DNA from: Nocardioides sp. InS609-2
GTDB taxonomy: Bacteria; Actinomycetota; Actinomycetes; Propionibacteriales; Nocardioidaceae
Assembly (NCBI RefSeq): GCF_023208195.1
Contig: NZ_CP060034.1
Location: 744,001-808,000, forward strand
Direction: 5' to 3'
DNA: 64,000 nucleotides
Both the position numbers and the translations under genes were made by a program. Shown one piece after another: positions 8,683 through 17,683 of this stretch. Under the pieces are notes generated by a model. The model was not told the DNA's origin. It worked only from the letters and a program-made list of their open reading frames with translations, and made no database searches. Numbering within the stretch: the first letter of the stretch is position 1; the number at the start of each line of letters is the position of its first letter.

Positions 8683-10527
8683 TCAGTCGGTGGTCAGCTT
8701 GAGTACGCCGTGCGAGACGCCGTCCTCGACCCAGCCGGAGATGCCGAAGGCCGACAGCGGCTCGACGTTCTCGGCGATGCTCGGGTCGTCCCCGGAGAGC
8801 GACTTCAACCAGTCACCGTTGGCGTCGAAGTTGAGGAACACCAGCGCACCGGCCTTGTCGGAGTCCTCGATGACGCTCTTGTAGGCATCGACGTCACCGA
8901 GCCCACCGTCCTCGGCCAGCGTGGCGCGGTAGTCGGCGTTGGCTCCCAGCGCGACGTAGTCGCCCTTCGACTCCGTCTCGAGCATGGATGCCTGCTCGCC
9001 CAACTGGGGCGCGATCTTGGCGAGGACCTTGTCGATCTCGTCGGCGTCGCCCTTGATCTTGATGCCCACGGGGATGTCGGCGGGCCCGCCGACGTTGAAG
9101 ATCGCTTCGGGGTCGATGTCGCTGCCGACCGCAACCGCCAGCGACTCACCGGTAAGTGTCTCGACGTCCTCGGGGAAGGCGAGGCCGGTCTGCTCCTCGA
9201 GGTCGGCGATCATCGTGTCGAGGTCCATCTCCTCGCCGGACATGCTGGAGAACTGGTCCATGGCCTTGGAGAACCAGCCGTCGGCGAACCCGACTCCCAC
9301 CGCGAGCAGCGTGTCCTCTGGCAGCGTCTCGACGACGTCGCCACCGCGGTCACTGCCGGCGAGGGTGTCGGTCTGCTTGCCGGCGTCGCCAGCGAACTCG
9401 ACCTCCAGCGCACCGTCGTCGAAGCGGATGGTGGCCGCGGCGCCCTCGAAGTCCTTGAGCGCGTCGGTCACCTCGGGCGGGACCGAAGGCGTCTCGGTCG
9501 GGGTCTCGGGAGCCGTCTCGGGAGCCGTCTCGTCGAGCAGGCCGAGGTCGTCGATCTCCTGGTCGCTGAAACCCATCTCCTTGAGCTCGTCGCGGGTCAC
9601 GCCCAGGTCGGAGCCGGAGCCGGTGTCGGTATCGGCACCGGGCATCGAGTCGGCGAGCGGGTTGCTCAGCTGGTCCTCGAACATGCCGAGCTGAGAGGCG
9701 AAGTACTCGCCGGCGGCCGGGGCGGCGTACATGCTCACGATGCCCGCGTCTCCGGCCTCGTCGATCCACCGGTTGTAGGAGGCGTCGTCGGCCAGCGACT
9801 TGTCTGCGGCTGCCTTGACGACCTTGTCGGCGATGTCGTCGGACTCGGCGATGATCGCCCAGTCGCCCTCGATCTTGTAGCCGCCCGTGGCGCTCTCGTC
9901 GCCACCCTCGGCTGCCGCTGAACCGCCGCACTCCTCGAGCTTGGCGAAGCCGTCCTCGGCCGCACCAGCGTCCTTGACCTCGATCACCGCGACCGGGCTG
10001 GGCTGCTCGGCGCCGGTGTCGACGGCGGCCACGGCCATCCGGTCACCCAGCCACGGCTTGATGTCCTTGTCGTAGTCGACCGACTCGCAGGCCCCCGACT
10101 TCTGGATCTCCTCGAACAGCCGCTTGCGCAGGTCGTCGTCGGTGTCGAGGTCGACCTCGTCGCGGAACGCCGGGAACTTGCGCAGCGTCTTGATTGCCTC
10201 GATCTTCTGGCCACCGCTCGGGTCGAGGTTGACCGAGACATAGCCGATGGTGCCGGCGGGCAGCGCCTCAGCCGCCTGCGCTCCGGCGCTCATGAACGAC
10301 GTGATGCCGTAGGCAGCGCCGCCGGCGATCGCGAGACCACCCAGTACGGCGCCAGCGATGATGGCCTTCTTCTTGCCACCTCCTGCTGAAGCAACCGGAG
10401 CCGGGCCGACTGGCTCGCCGCTGCCGCTGGTGAGGTACTCGGGCTGGCCGTAGCCCTGCGGCGCCTGCCCCTGGGGCGACTGGCCATGCGGGTCCTGCGG
10501 ACCCTGCGGCGGGAACTGATCTGACAC
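8683..10527 (-). CDS. DUF3352 family membrane-anchored protein
   Basis: 614 residues. A Pro/Gln/Gly-rich cytoplasmic N-terminus (about residues 1-50) is followed by KKK and one membrane helix (about 57-80). The remaining large extracellular part begins with AAEALPAGTIGYVSVNLDP, typical of DUF3352 proteins. A Thr/Glu/Pro-rich linker of repeated ETAPETAP type lies near the middle. The function of DUF3352 is unknown. The start is GTG at 10527, chosen because GGGGGAG lies 5 bases upstream; an upstream in-frame start would lack a ribosome site. Very acidic composition fits an exported domain. Confidence 0.8.
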   Translation of the reverse strand: MSDQFPPQGPQDPHGQSPQGQAPQGYGQPEYLTSGSGEPVGPAPVASAGGGKKKAIIAGAVLGGLAIAGGAAYGITSFMSAGAQAAEALPAGTIGYVSVNLDPSGGQKIEAIKTLRKFPAFRDEVDLDTDDDLRKRLFEEIQKSGACESVDYDKDIKPWLGDRMAVAAVDTGAEQPSPVAVIEVKDAGAAEDGFAKLEECGGSAAAEGGDESATGGYKIEGDWAIIAESDDIADKVVKAAADKSLADDASYNRWIDEAGDAGIVSMYAAPAAGEYFASQLGMFEDQLSNPLADSMPGADTDTGSGSDLGVTRDELKEMGFSDQEIDDLGLLDETAPETAPETPTETPSVPPEVTDALKDFEGAAATIRFDDGALEVEFAGDAGKQTDTLAGSDRGGDVVETLPEDTLLAVGVGFADGWFSKAMDQFSSMSGEEMDLDTMIADLEEQTGLAFPEDVETLTGESLAVAVGSDIDPEAIFNVGGPADIPVGIKIKGDADEIDKVLAKIAPQLGEQASMLETESKGDYVALGANADYRATLAEDGGLGDVDAYKSVIEDSDKAGALVFLNFDANGDWLKSLSGDDPSIAENVEPLSAFGISGWVEDGVSHGVLKLTTD

Positions 10528-10610
10528 GGTGACTCCCCCTGACGATGGGACGGCGTTCTGCCATCCCGCGAACAACAATTACCGCGGAGCCTACCCGCGT
10601 CGAGGCATCC

Positions 10611-11168
10611 TCAATCGCCGGTACGGCGACGAGGTGTCAGCGCCAGGACCAGGGCGGAGAACGCCAGCAGTGCCCCCGCGGGGAACGCGACGAACGCCGC
10701 GGAGTCGAACGTGTAGACGTGCGGATGCACGCCGGCCCCACCGACCCGGAGGTCGCCGTTGATCGCGGTGAGGTCGTCGGCCGACGCGGCGAGCACGGCC
10801 GGGTCGGGTGGGCCCAGTGAGTGACCGATTTGGAACATCAGCCAGCCCGCGAGTACGGCGCCCAGGGCCACCGCGACCAGGCTCACGACCTCGCCGTCTC
10901 GGGAGAGCAGTGCCGCGCCGGCCCCGAGCAGGATGCCGGCGGCGGCCGAGACGACGACGTACCAGCCGGTGCCGGAGAACTCGCCCGGCAGACCGTTCTC
11001 GTCGAGGACGAATCTGCCCTGGTAGGCGACGCCGCTGGGCGGGGTCCAGACCCACTCCCACACGACGCCCGCCAGGGAGCCGAGCACCGCGGCGCCGACG
11101 AGCACCAGGAGGGCCTGCACGAGCCACCGGGAGACCTGCGGGCGCGGCCGGGTCAGCTCGCCAGACAT
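10611..11168 (-). CDS. Four-helix membrane protein (DUF2567-like)
   Basis: 185 residues with four hydrophobic segments near residues 15-40, 68-88, 94-116 and 155-176. A short extracytoplasmic region (WTPPSGVAYQGRFVLDENGLPGEFSG) lies between the first two. The pattern resembles the actinobacterial DUF2567-like membrane proteins; that is a tentative match. The gene overlaps the end of dnaE by 16 bases, so it is probably co-transcribed and translationally coupled with it. No functional link to replication can be shown. Confidence 0.72.
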   Translation of the reverse strand: MSGELTRPRPQVSRWLVQALLVLVGAAVLGSLAGVVWEWVWTPPSGVAYQGRFVLDENGLPGEFSGTGWYVVVSAAAGILLGAGAALLSRDGEVVSLVAVALGAVLAGWLMFQIGHSLGPPDPAVLAASADDLTAINGDLRVGGAGVHPHVYTFDSAAFVAFPAGALLAFSALVLALTPRRRTGD

Positions 11169-14100
11169 CCGGGTCCGAGGAGCTGCTTGAGGTCGGCGAA
11201 AAGCGCCGGTGTCGGGGTGACGCGGAGCCGGTCATCGAGCCGCATGACGGTCGTCGACGTGCGGGCCATCAGGCGCAGCTGCACCTCGGTCATGCCGGGG
11301 TGCGTCGCGAGCACCTCGCGCAGCTGGTCGACGGTCGCGGCCGTGCAGCGGGTCGCGGGCAACGAGATGATGACCGGGCCAGCCGGCCCGTCGGAGAGGT
11401 CGGGCTTGGTGACCTCCTGGCCGCGGAGCTCGGGCTGGTCCTTGTCGCGCGAGAGCTGCCCCTTGACCCGGATGATGGCGTCCTCGACGAGGAACGGCGA
11501 CGCCAGCTGGTAGGAGCTCGGAAAGAGCAGCACCTCGATGGCGCCGTCGAGGTCCTCGAGCGTGACGGTGGCCCAGGCGTCGCCGCGCTTGGTGATCTTG
11601 CGCTGCACCGAGGTGATCAGCCCGCTGATCGTCAGCGTGCTGCCGTGTGCGCGTTCCTCGTCGAGCATCAGCTGGCCGATGGTGCAGTCGGTGCCGTTGG
11701 ACAGCACGTGCTCGAGGCCGAGCAGCGGGTGGTCGGAGACGTAGAGACCGAGCATCTCGCGCTCATGGCCGAGGAGGGTCATCTTGTCCCACTCCTCGAT
11801 GTCGGGCACCGGCACCGAGACGCCGAAGCCAGAAGAATCAGCGCCGTCGAGACTGGCCATTTCCGCGAACAGCGAGTCCTGGCCGATGGCCTCGTTCTTC
11901 TTGATGTCGATGTACTGGTCGACGGCCGTCTCGTGGACGGTCACCAGCGCCCGGCGCTTGTGCTTCATGTCGTCGAACGCGCCGGCCTTGACCAGCGACT
12001 CGATCACCCGCTTGTTGCAGACCAGCGCGGGGACCTTCTCCATGAAGTCGTTGAAGTCGGTGTAGCGACCCTTCTCCTCGCGGGCGCCGACGATGCCTTC
12101 GACCACGTTGTGGCCGACGTTGCGGATGGCGGTGAGCCCGAAGCGGATGTCGTTGCCGACCGGGGTGAAGTTGGACGCCGACTCGTTGACGTCGGGTGGG
12201 AGCACCTGAATCTTCATCCGGCGGCACTCGTTGAGGTAGATCGCCGACTTGTCCTTGTCGTCCTTGGTCGACGTCAGCAGCGCGGCCATGTATTCAGCCG
12301 GGTAGTTGGCCTTGAGGTAGGCCGTCCAGTAGGACACCAGGCCGTACGCCGCGGAGTGCGCCTTGTTGAAGGCGTAGTCGGAGAACGGCAGCAGGATCTC
12401 CCACAGCTTGCTGATCGCGCCCTTGCTGTAGCCGCGCGCGATCATGCCCGCCGAGAAGCCCTCGAACTGCTTGTCGAGCTCTTCCTTCTTCTTCTTGCCC
12501 ATCGCGCGACGCAGGATGTCGGCCTGGCCGAGGGTGTAGCCCGCGAGCTTCTGCGCGATGGCCATCACCTGCTCCTGGTAGACGATCAGGCCGTAGGTCT
12601 CGCCCAGCACGTCCTGGAGCGGCTCGGCCAGCTCCGGGTGGATGGCGTCGACGGGTTCGCGCCCGGTCTTGCGGCGGGCGTACTTGTTGTGGGAGTCGGC
12701 ACCCATGGGTCCCGGCCGGTAGAGCGCACCTACGGCCGAGATGTCCTCGAAGGTGTCGGGCTTCATCGAGCGCAGCAGCGACCGCATGGGTCCGCCGTCG
12801 AGCTGGAAGACGCCGAGCGTGTCGCCGCGCTGGAGCAGCTTGTACGTCGCCTCGTCGGTGAGCTCGAGCTCCTCGATCACGATCGTCTCGCCGCGGTTGG
12901 CCTCGATGTTCTTGATGGCGTCGTCGAGGACGGTGAGGTTGCGCAACCCCAGGAAGTCCATCTTGATCAGGCCGAGCGACTCGCACGTCGGGTAGTCGAA
13001 CTGGGTGATCATCGCGCCGTCGGCAGGCCGCTTGAGCATCGGGATGATGTCGAGCAGGGGCTCGCTGGACATGATCACGCCGGCCGCGTGCACGCCCCAC
13101 TGGCGCTTGAGGCCCTCGATGCCGATGGCGGTGTCGACCACGCGCTTGACGTCGTTGTCGCCGTCGTAGAGCGCGCGGAACTCCCCGCCCTCGCCGTAGC
13201 GCTTGTGGGCGGGGTCGAAGATGTCCTTGAGCGGGACGTCCTTGCCCATCACCGAGGCCGGCATCGCCTTGGTGACGCGGTCACCCATCGAGAACGGGTA
13301 GGCCAGGATCCGTGAGGAGTCCTTGACTGCCTGCTTGGCCTTGATGGTGCCGTAGGTGACGATCATCGACACCCGGTCGTCGCCGTACTTGTCGGAGACG
13401 TATCGGATGACCTCACCACGCCGGCGCTCGTCGAAGTCGATGTCGAAGTCGGGCATCGAGACGCGGTCGGGGTTCAGGAAACGCTCGAAGAGCAGGCCGT
13501 GCACGAGCGGGTCGAGGTCGGTGATCCGCAGGGCGTAGGCCACGATCGAGCCCGCGCCGGAGCCACGGCCCGGGCCGACCCGGATGCCCTGCTCCTTGGC
13601 CCAGTTGATGAAGTCGGAGACGACGAGGAAGTAGCCCGGGAAGCCCATCGCGGTGATGACGCCGACCTCGAAGTCGGCGCGCTTGCGAGCCTCGTCGGAG
13701 ATGCCGCCGGGGTAGCGGAACTTCAGGCCCTTCTCGACCTCCTTGACCAGCCAGGAGTCCTCGTTCTCTCCCTCGGGGCAGGGGAAGCGCGGCATGAAGG
13801 TGCCGTTGCCCTCGGTGAAGGAGACGTCGCAGCGCTCGGCGATGAGCAGGGTGTTGTCGCAGGCCTCGCGCAGGTCGTACTTGTCGACCCACAGCGAGCG
13901 CATCTCTTCGGGGCTCTTGATGTAGTAGCCGTCGCCGCTGAACGCGAACCGCTGGCCGGGGCCGTCACCGGCCGGGATGTCCATCGTGGAGCCCGAGTTG
14001 ATGCAGAGCAGGTGCTCCTGGCTCTTGGCGTCCTCCTGCATGACGTAGTGGGAGTCGTTGGTCGCCAGCAGCGGGATCTGGAGGTCCTTTGCCAGCCGCA

Positions 14101-14722
14101 GGAGGCCGTCGCGCACCCGGCTCTCGATGGACAGGCCGTGGTCCATCAGCTCGAGGAAGTAGTTCTCACGGCCGAGGATGTCCTGAAACTCACCGGCGAC
14201 CTTGCGCGCCTCGTCGTACTTGCCGTAGCGCAGGTGGACCTGCACCTCGCCCGACGGGCAGCCGGTGGTGCCGATGATGCCCTTGCCGTGCTTGGCGAGC
14301 AGCTCGCGGTCCATGCGGGGCTGCTTGAAGAAGCCGTCGCGCCAGGCGCTGGTGGTGAGCCGGAAGAGATTGTGCATGCCCTCGGTCGACTCGGAGAGCA
14401 GCGTCATGTGGGTGTAGGCGCCGCGGGCCGAGACGTCGTCGGGGCCGCCGTCGTAGAAGTTGACGCCCTTGCGCTCGAAGCGCGAGATGTTGGGCGTGAA
14501 GTAGGCCTCGATGCCGATGATCGGCTTGACCCCGGCGGCCTTGCACTTCTTGTAGAACTCATAGGCACCGAACACGTTGCCGTGGTCGGTCATCGCGATC
14601 GCGGGCATGCCCAGCTCGGCGGTGCGTTCGGCCAGTTGCTGCAGGCGGGCAGCGCCGTCGAGCATGGAGTACTCGGTGTGCACGTGGAGGTGCACGAAGG
14701 AGTCGCGAGAACCTTCAGCCAT
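11153..14722 (-). CDS. dnaE: Replicative DNA polymerase III alpha subunit DnaE1
   Basis: 1189 residues, the usual size for the main replicative polymerase. The N-terminal PHP domain (FVHLHVHTEYSMLDG, AMTDHGN, IGIEAYFTP) is a metal-binding proofreading-type domain in actinobacterial DnaE1. The catalytic C-family core carries GPGRGSGAGS and PDFDIDFDERRR, which holds two of the catalytic aspartates. A helix-hairpin-helix region, the OB fold (TISGLITSVQRKITKRGDAWATVTLEDLDG) and a C-terminal clamp region follow in family order. The ATG at 14722 gives the normal start. A second C-family polymerase (dnaE2) lies at 45270-49139. Confidence 0.97.
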   Translation of the reverse strand: MAEGSRDSFVHLHVHTEYSMLDGAARLQQLAERTAELGMPAIAMTDHGNVFGAYEFYKKCKAAGVKPIIGIEAYFTPNISRFERKGVNFYDGGPDDVSARGAYTHMTLLSESTEGMHNLFRLTTSAWRDGFFKQPRMDRELLAKHGKGIIGTTGCPSGEVQVHLRYGKYDEARKVAGEFQDILGRENYFLELMDHGLSIESRVRDGLLRLAKDLQIPLLATNDSHYVMQEDAKSQEHLLCINSGSTMDIPAGDGPGQRFAFSGDGYYIKSPEEMRSLWVDKYDLREACDNTLLIAERCDVSFTEGNGTFMPRFPCPEGENEDSWLVKEVEKGLKFRYPGGISDEARKRADFEVGVITAMGFPGYFLVVSDFINWAKEQGIRVGPGRGSGAGSIVAYALRITDLDPLVHGLLFERFLNPDRVSMPDFDIDFDERRRGEVIRYVSDKYGDDRVSMIVTYGTIKAKQAVKDSSRILAYPFSMGDRVTKAMPASVMGKDVPLKDIFDPAHKRYGEGGEFRALYDGDNDVKRVVDTAIGIEGLKRQWGVHAAGVIMSSEPLLDIIPMLKRPADGAMITQFDYPTCESLGLIKMDFLGLRNLTVLDDAIKNIEANRGETIVIEELELTDEATYKLLQRGDTLGVFQLDGGPMRSLLRSMKPDTFEDISAVGALYRPGPMGADSHNKYARRKTGREPVDAIHPELAEPLQDVLGETYGLIVYQEQVMAIAQKLAGYTLGQADILRRAMGKKKKEELDKQFEGFSAGMIARGYSKGAISKLWEILLPFSDYAFNKAHSAAYGLVSYWTAYLKANYPAEYMAALLTSTKDDKDKSAIYLNECRRMKIQVLPPDVNESASNFTPVGNDIRFGLTAIRNVGHNVVEGIVGAREEKGRYTDFNDFMEKVPALVCNKRVIESLVKAGAFDDMKHKRRALVTVHETAVDQYIDIKKNEAIGQDSLFAEMASLDGADSSGFGVSVPVPDIEEWDKMTLLGHEREMLGLYVSDHPLLGLEHVLSNGTDCTIGQLMLDEERAHGSTLTISGLITSVQRKITKRGDAWATVTLEDLDGAIEVLLFPSSYQLASPFLVEDAIIRVKGQLSRDKDQPELRGQEVTKPDLSDGPAGPVIISLPATRCTAATVDQLREVLATHPGMTEVQLRLMARTSTTVMRLDDRLRVTPTPALFADLKQLLGPGCLAS

Positions 14723-14880
14723 GGGCGGGGTACTGCTCCCAACACGGGTCGAGACGGACAGGAACCAGGCAGCCCGGCAGGTGCAGCCGGACGTCTGTCT
14801 CGGGGAAGGACGTCAGCCTACGGGACCGCACGCCGTCACTCTGGCAGGGCTCACCGACATTCGCCCCGGCCCCGAAATGC

Positions 14881-15426
14881 TCAGCCGAGCAATCGCACCA
14901 ACGCGTCGTACGTCGCGTCGATCTCGCCCTCCGGAGCCATCAGCACCGGCGCTTCGGGGCGAGCACGGGCCCGTTCCCGGATCTGCCCGGCGAAGCGGTC
15001 GACGACCTCGTCGCCTCCGTGTGCCTCGACCACCGCCACCGACGCGGCGGCCCACGCGTCCTGGCCGGTTCGTCGGCGCCAGCGGACGCGCAGCGACTCG
15101 TCCGGGGCGTCGACGAAGACCAGGACCAGCCGCGCGCCAACGCTCAGCGCGGCATGTTCGAAGCGCTCCTGCTCCTGCGCCCGCGCGATGAGCTGAGGCA
15201 TTACGACGTCGTGGCCGCCGGCCAGGTACGCGGAGATCATCGCCAGGGCAACCGGGCGGATCAGCTCACCCGTCCCGGAGAAGTCTTCCCGCCAGCCGCC
15301 CACCAGCGTGCGCAGCACGTCGATGTCGCAGTTCAGGGTGCCGGGGTGCTCGGCGGTCCAGCGGGCCGCAAGCGTCGACTTCCCGACGCCCGGCGGGCCG
15401 TTGAGGTGGATGAGCCGGGCCGTCAC
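14881..15426 (-). CDS. P-loop nucleoside/nucleotide kinase-like protein
   Basis: 181 residues with a Walker A motif GPPGVGKST at residues 9-17 and an N-terminal IHLNGPPG strand. NCDIDVLRTLVGGW resembles the acceptor-binding part of small-molecule kinases (AAA_33/cytidylate-kinase fold), and the RVRWRRRTGQDAW stretch is a lid-like Arg region. The substrate is unknown; antibiotic or shikimate-type kinases are alternatives. The ATG overlaps the stop of the GNAT/chorismate-mutase gene upstream (4 bases), so the two are an operon. Confidence 0.75.
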   Translation of the reverse strand: MTARLIHLNGPPGVGKSTLAARWTAEHPGTLNCDIDVLRTLVGGWREDFSGTGELIRPVALAMISAYLAGGHDVVMPQLIARAQEQERFEHAALSVGARLVLVFVDAPDESLRVRWRRRTGQDAWAAASVAVVEAHGGDEVVDRFAGQIRERARARPEAPVLMAPEGEIDATYDALVRLLG

Positions 15427-16127
15427 CGGTCGGTGGCGTCGAGCGACTCGGTGATGACGACATCCATGATCCGGGCGATCCGCCCGGCGCCCAGCTCGGG
15501 CGCGCTCCCAGCCATCCGCTCGGCGATCTCGCGCTCCCGGACGGCGTCACGCTCGTCACTGGTCTTGTGCGGCTGTACGGCGCGGGTGAGCGCGACCCGG
15601 CGGGAGAGCAGGTCGGCGATCTGGTCGTCCACCTCGTCGATCATCCAGCGGTAGAACCCGACCGCGTCGGTCCCCGGCCAGGCCATCTTGATGTCGGGCG
15701 AGCGTTCCTCGTTGCCCCAGCCGTCGGTGCGCTCGAGCTCGACGAGCCCGTGCCGCAGGTAGAAGTCACGGGCCGGGGTGTTGGACTCGAACACCCACAG
15801 CGCGAAGCCGTCCTCGAGACGCGCCTTCACCATGTCGAGCAGCGCGCTGCCGACACCCTCGCGCTGCGCGGCCGGGTCGACATACAAGGAGTTGAGCCAG
15901 TGCGGGGTGAGGTTGACGAAGCCGACGAGCCGGTCGCCGGCGAACGCCAGCCAGACCTCACGCAGGTGCAGGCTCCAGTCGCCGACCCAGGCGCGGACGT
16001 CGTCGTCGTCGTGGGCCAGCGGCGGCATCAGCGGCTCGGCGGCCTTGCGCACCACCAGGTAGAGCTCGGCCACGGCCGCCAGGTCTTCGCGCGTGCCGCG
16101 CCGGATGGTCAGGTCAGGGTCAGACAT
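15423..16127 (-). CDS. Fusion of GNAT acetyltransferase and chorismate mutase-like domain
   Basis: 234 residues. Residues 1 to about 150 are a GNAT N-acetyltransferase: beta strands with VGFVNLTPHWLNSLYVDPAAQREGVGSALLD, where QREGVGSALL is the acetyl-CoA pyrophosphate loop. Residues about 157-234 look like an AroQ-type chorismate mutase: a long helix IDEVDDQIADLLSRRVALTRAV, then HK, then RDAVREREIAERM, and IMDVVITESL. The Arg, Lys and Arg-Glu positions align with AroQ active-site residues, but the Gln at the end is not evident. What the fused protein acts on is unknown. It has a GGAGG ribosome site and is followed by the kinase-like gene. Confidence 0.75.
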   Translation of the reverse strand: MSDPDLTIRRGTREDLAAVAELYLVVRKAAEPLMPPLAHDDDDVRAWVGDWSLHLREVWLAFAGDRLVGFVNLTPHWLNSLYVDPAAQREGVGSALLDMVKARLEDGFALWVFESNTPARDFYLRHGLVELERTDGWGNEERSPDIKMAWPGTDAVGFYRWMIDEVDDQIADLLSRRVALTRAVQPHKTSDERDAVREREIAERMAGSAPELGAGRIARIMDVVITESLDATDR

Positions 16128-16145
16128 GCGCGTCCTCCGTCTGCC

Positions 16146-17084
16146 TCAGTCGGAGTCCCGGATGACCTCGAGCGCGTGCGCCAGGTCGTCGGGATGCGAC
16201 GACTCGTACTCGACGTACTCTCCGGAGTCGGGGTGCTCGAAGCCGAGCTTCACCGCGTGCAACCACTGCCGCTCGAGGCCCACCCGGGCGGCGAGCGTCG
16301 GGTCGGCGCCGTAGGTGAGGTCGCCGACGCACGGGTGCTTGAGCGCCGCCATGTGCACCCGGATCTGGTGGGTGCGACCGGTCTCCAGATGCACCTCGAG
16401 CAGGCTGGCGAAGCGGTGTGCCTCGAGCGTGGAGTAGTGGGTGACGCTGTTGCGCCCGTCGGCCATCACGGCGAACTTGTAGTCGTGTCGTGGGTGCCGG
16501 CCGATGGGTGCGTCGACGGTGCCCTCGTGCGGGTCGGGGTGGCCCTGCACGAGCGCGTGGTAGGTCTTGTCGACGGTGCGGTGGCGGAACGCGTTCTTGA
16601 GCACGGAGTAGGCGCGCTCGGACTTGGTGATCACCATGACGCCCGAGGTGCCGACGTCGAGACGCTGCACGATGCCCTGGCGCTCGGAGGCGCCGCTGGT
16701 GGCGATCCGGAAGCCCGCCCCGGCGAGGTGCCCGACGACGGTCGGGCCGGACCATCCCGGCGAGGGGTGTACGGCGACTCCGACGGGCTTGTCGATCACC
16801 ACGATCGAGTCGTCGTCGTGGATGATCTTGATGCCCTCGACGATCTCGGCCCTGATCTCGAGCGGGTCGACCTCGACCGGGATCGCAACGTCGAGCACCG
16901 AGCCGGTGTGCACCCGGTCGCTCTTGCCAACGGGTCCGCCATCGAGCTGGACGTGCCCCTGCCTGATCAGGTCAGCCGCGCGGGTGCGCGAGAACCCGAA
17001 CATCCGGGCCATCGCGGCGTCGACGCGCTCGCCGGCGAGGCCTTCGGGCACGAGCACGGTGCGATGGTCGGCGAAGGCACTCAC
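16146..17084 (-). CDS. rluD: 23S rRNA pseudouridine synthase RluD family
   Basis: 312 residues. An N-terminal S4 RNA-binding domain (residues about 15-75, [32 protein letters not shown]) is followed by the RsuA/RluA catalytic domain. The catalytic Asp lies in [14 protein letters not shown] near residue 140. [15 protein letters not shown] and [10 protein letters not shown] are further family motifs. By family, it makes pseudouridines in helix 69 of 23S rRNA. The ATG overlaps the lspA stop as ATGA; lspA-rluD adjacency is typical of actinobacteria and Gram-positives. Confidence 0.93.
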   Translation of the reverse strand: MSAFADHRTVLVPEGLAGERVDAAMARMFGFSRTRAADLIRQGHVQLDGGPVGKSDRVHTGSVLDVAIPVEVDPLEIRAEIVEGIKIIHDDDSIVVIDKPVGVAVHPSPGWSGPTVVGHLAGAGFRIATSGASERQGIVQRLDVGTSGVMVITKSERAYSVLKNAFRHRTVDKTYHALVQGHPDPHEGTVDAPIGRHPRHDYKFAVMADGRNSVTHYSTLEAHRFASLLEVHLETGRTHQIRVHMAALKHPCVGDLTYGADPTLAARVGLERQWLHAVKLGFEHPDSGEYVEYESSHPDDLAHALEVIRDSD

Positions 17085-17683
17085 GACGTGGCCCCATCGG
17101 GCTGGTCGCCCGCGTCGGCAGGCTCGTCACGGTCGCGCGACCCGTTGAGCGCGATCCCCCGGAACGTCTGCAGGATGATCAGCCCGGCGGCGAGGTTGAT
17201 GCAGATGTCGGCGACGTTGAAGACGGGCCAGTTGGGCAGCTGAAGGAAGTCGACGACGTGGCCGCGCATCGGGCCCGGCGCACGGAAGAGCCGGTCGGTG
17301 AGGTTGCCGCCCACACCGGCCAGCAGCAGCCCGAAGGCCACCGCCCAAAGCCCACTGCGCACCCGGAGGCTGAATACCAGCACGAGGCAGACCGCGACGA
17401 TGGCCAGGCAGGTGAGAAGCACGGTGTATTCAGTCCCGGTCGAGAACGCAGCGCCCGGGTTGAACGTGAGGTGCAAGGTGAGCAGGTCACCGATGAGCTC
17501 GCGGTCGCGGCCGTCGTCGAGGGCGCCAACGGCCCACGTCTTGGTGCCGAGGTCGACCGCGTACGCGATCAGGGCGGCGCCGGGGAAGAGCCACCACAGG
17601 CTTCGCCCCGGTGACGTAGACGCCGGCTGGTGTGACTCGGCGTGGTCGCTGGTGTTCAGCGACGCTCCTCCCGTTGCTTGCAT
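17081..17683 (-). CDS. lspA: Lipoprotein signal peptidase LspA
   Basis: Membrane aspartyl protease that cleaves the signal peptide of diacylated prolipoproteins. Four hydrophobic helices are visible. The two catalytic aspartates are in GGNLTDR and FNVADI, and [13 protein letters not shown] lies between them; NPGAAFS is also conserved. The start is uncertain. The ATG at 17683 gives 200 residues but overlaps the DksA-like gene by 28 bases. A CTG at 17659 overlaps its stop as CTGA with GGGAGGAG 6 bases upstream, giving 192 residues; this may be the true start. A C-terminal acidic tail of about 20 residues extends past the last helix. Confidence 0.93.
   Translation of the reverse strand: MQATGGASLNTSDHAESHQPASTSPGRSLWWLFPGAALIAYAVDLGTKTWAVGALDDGRDRELIGDLLTLHLTFNPGAAFSTGTEYTVLLTCLAIVAVCLVLVFSLRVRSGLWAVAFGLLLAGVGGNLTDRLFRAPGPMRGHVVDFLQLPNWPVFNVADICINLAAGLIILQTFRGIALNGSRDRDEPADAGDQPDGATS

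Noticed and set aside
10808..13315. 835-codon open frame on the plus strand across dnaE
   Set aside because: It lies antisense to a clear DnaE and its composition (His/Gly/Val/Arg-rich, no domain) is that of a GC-rich shadow frame.
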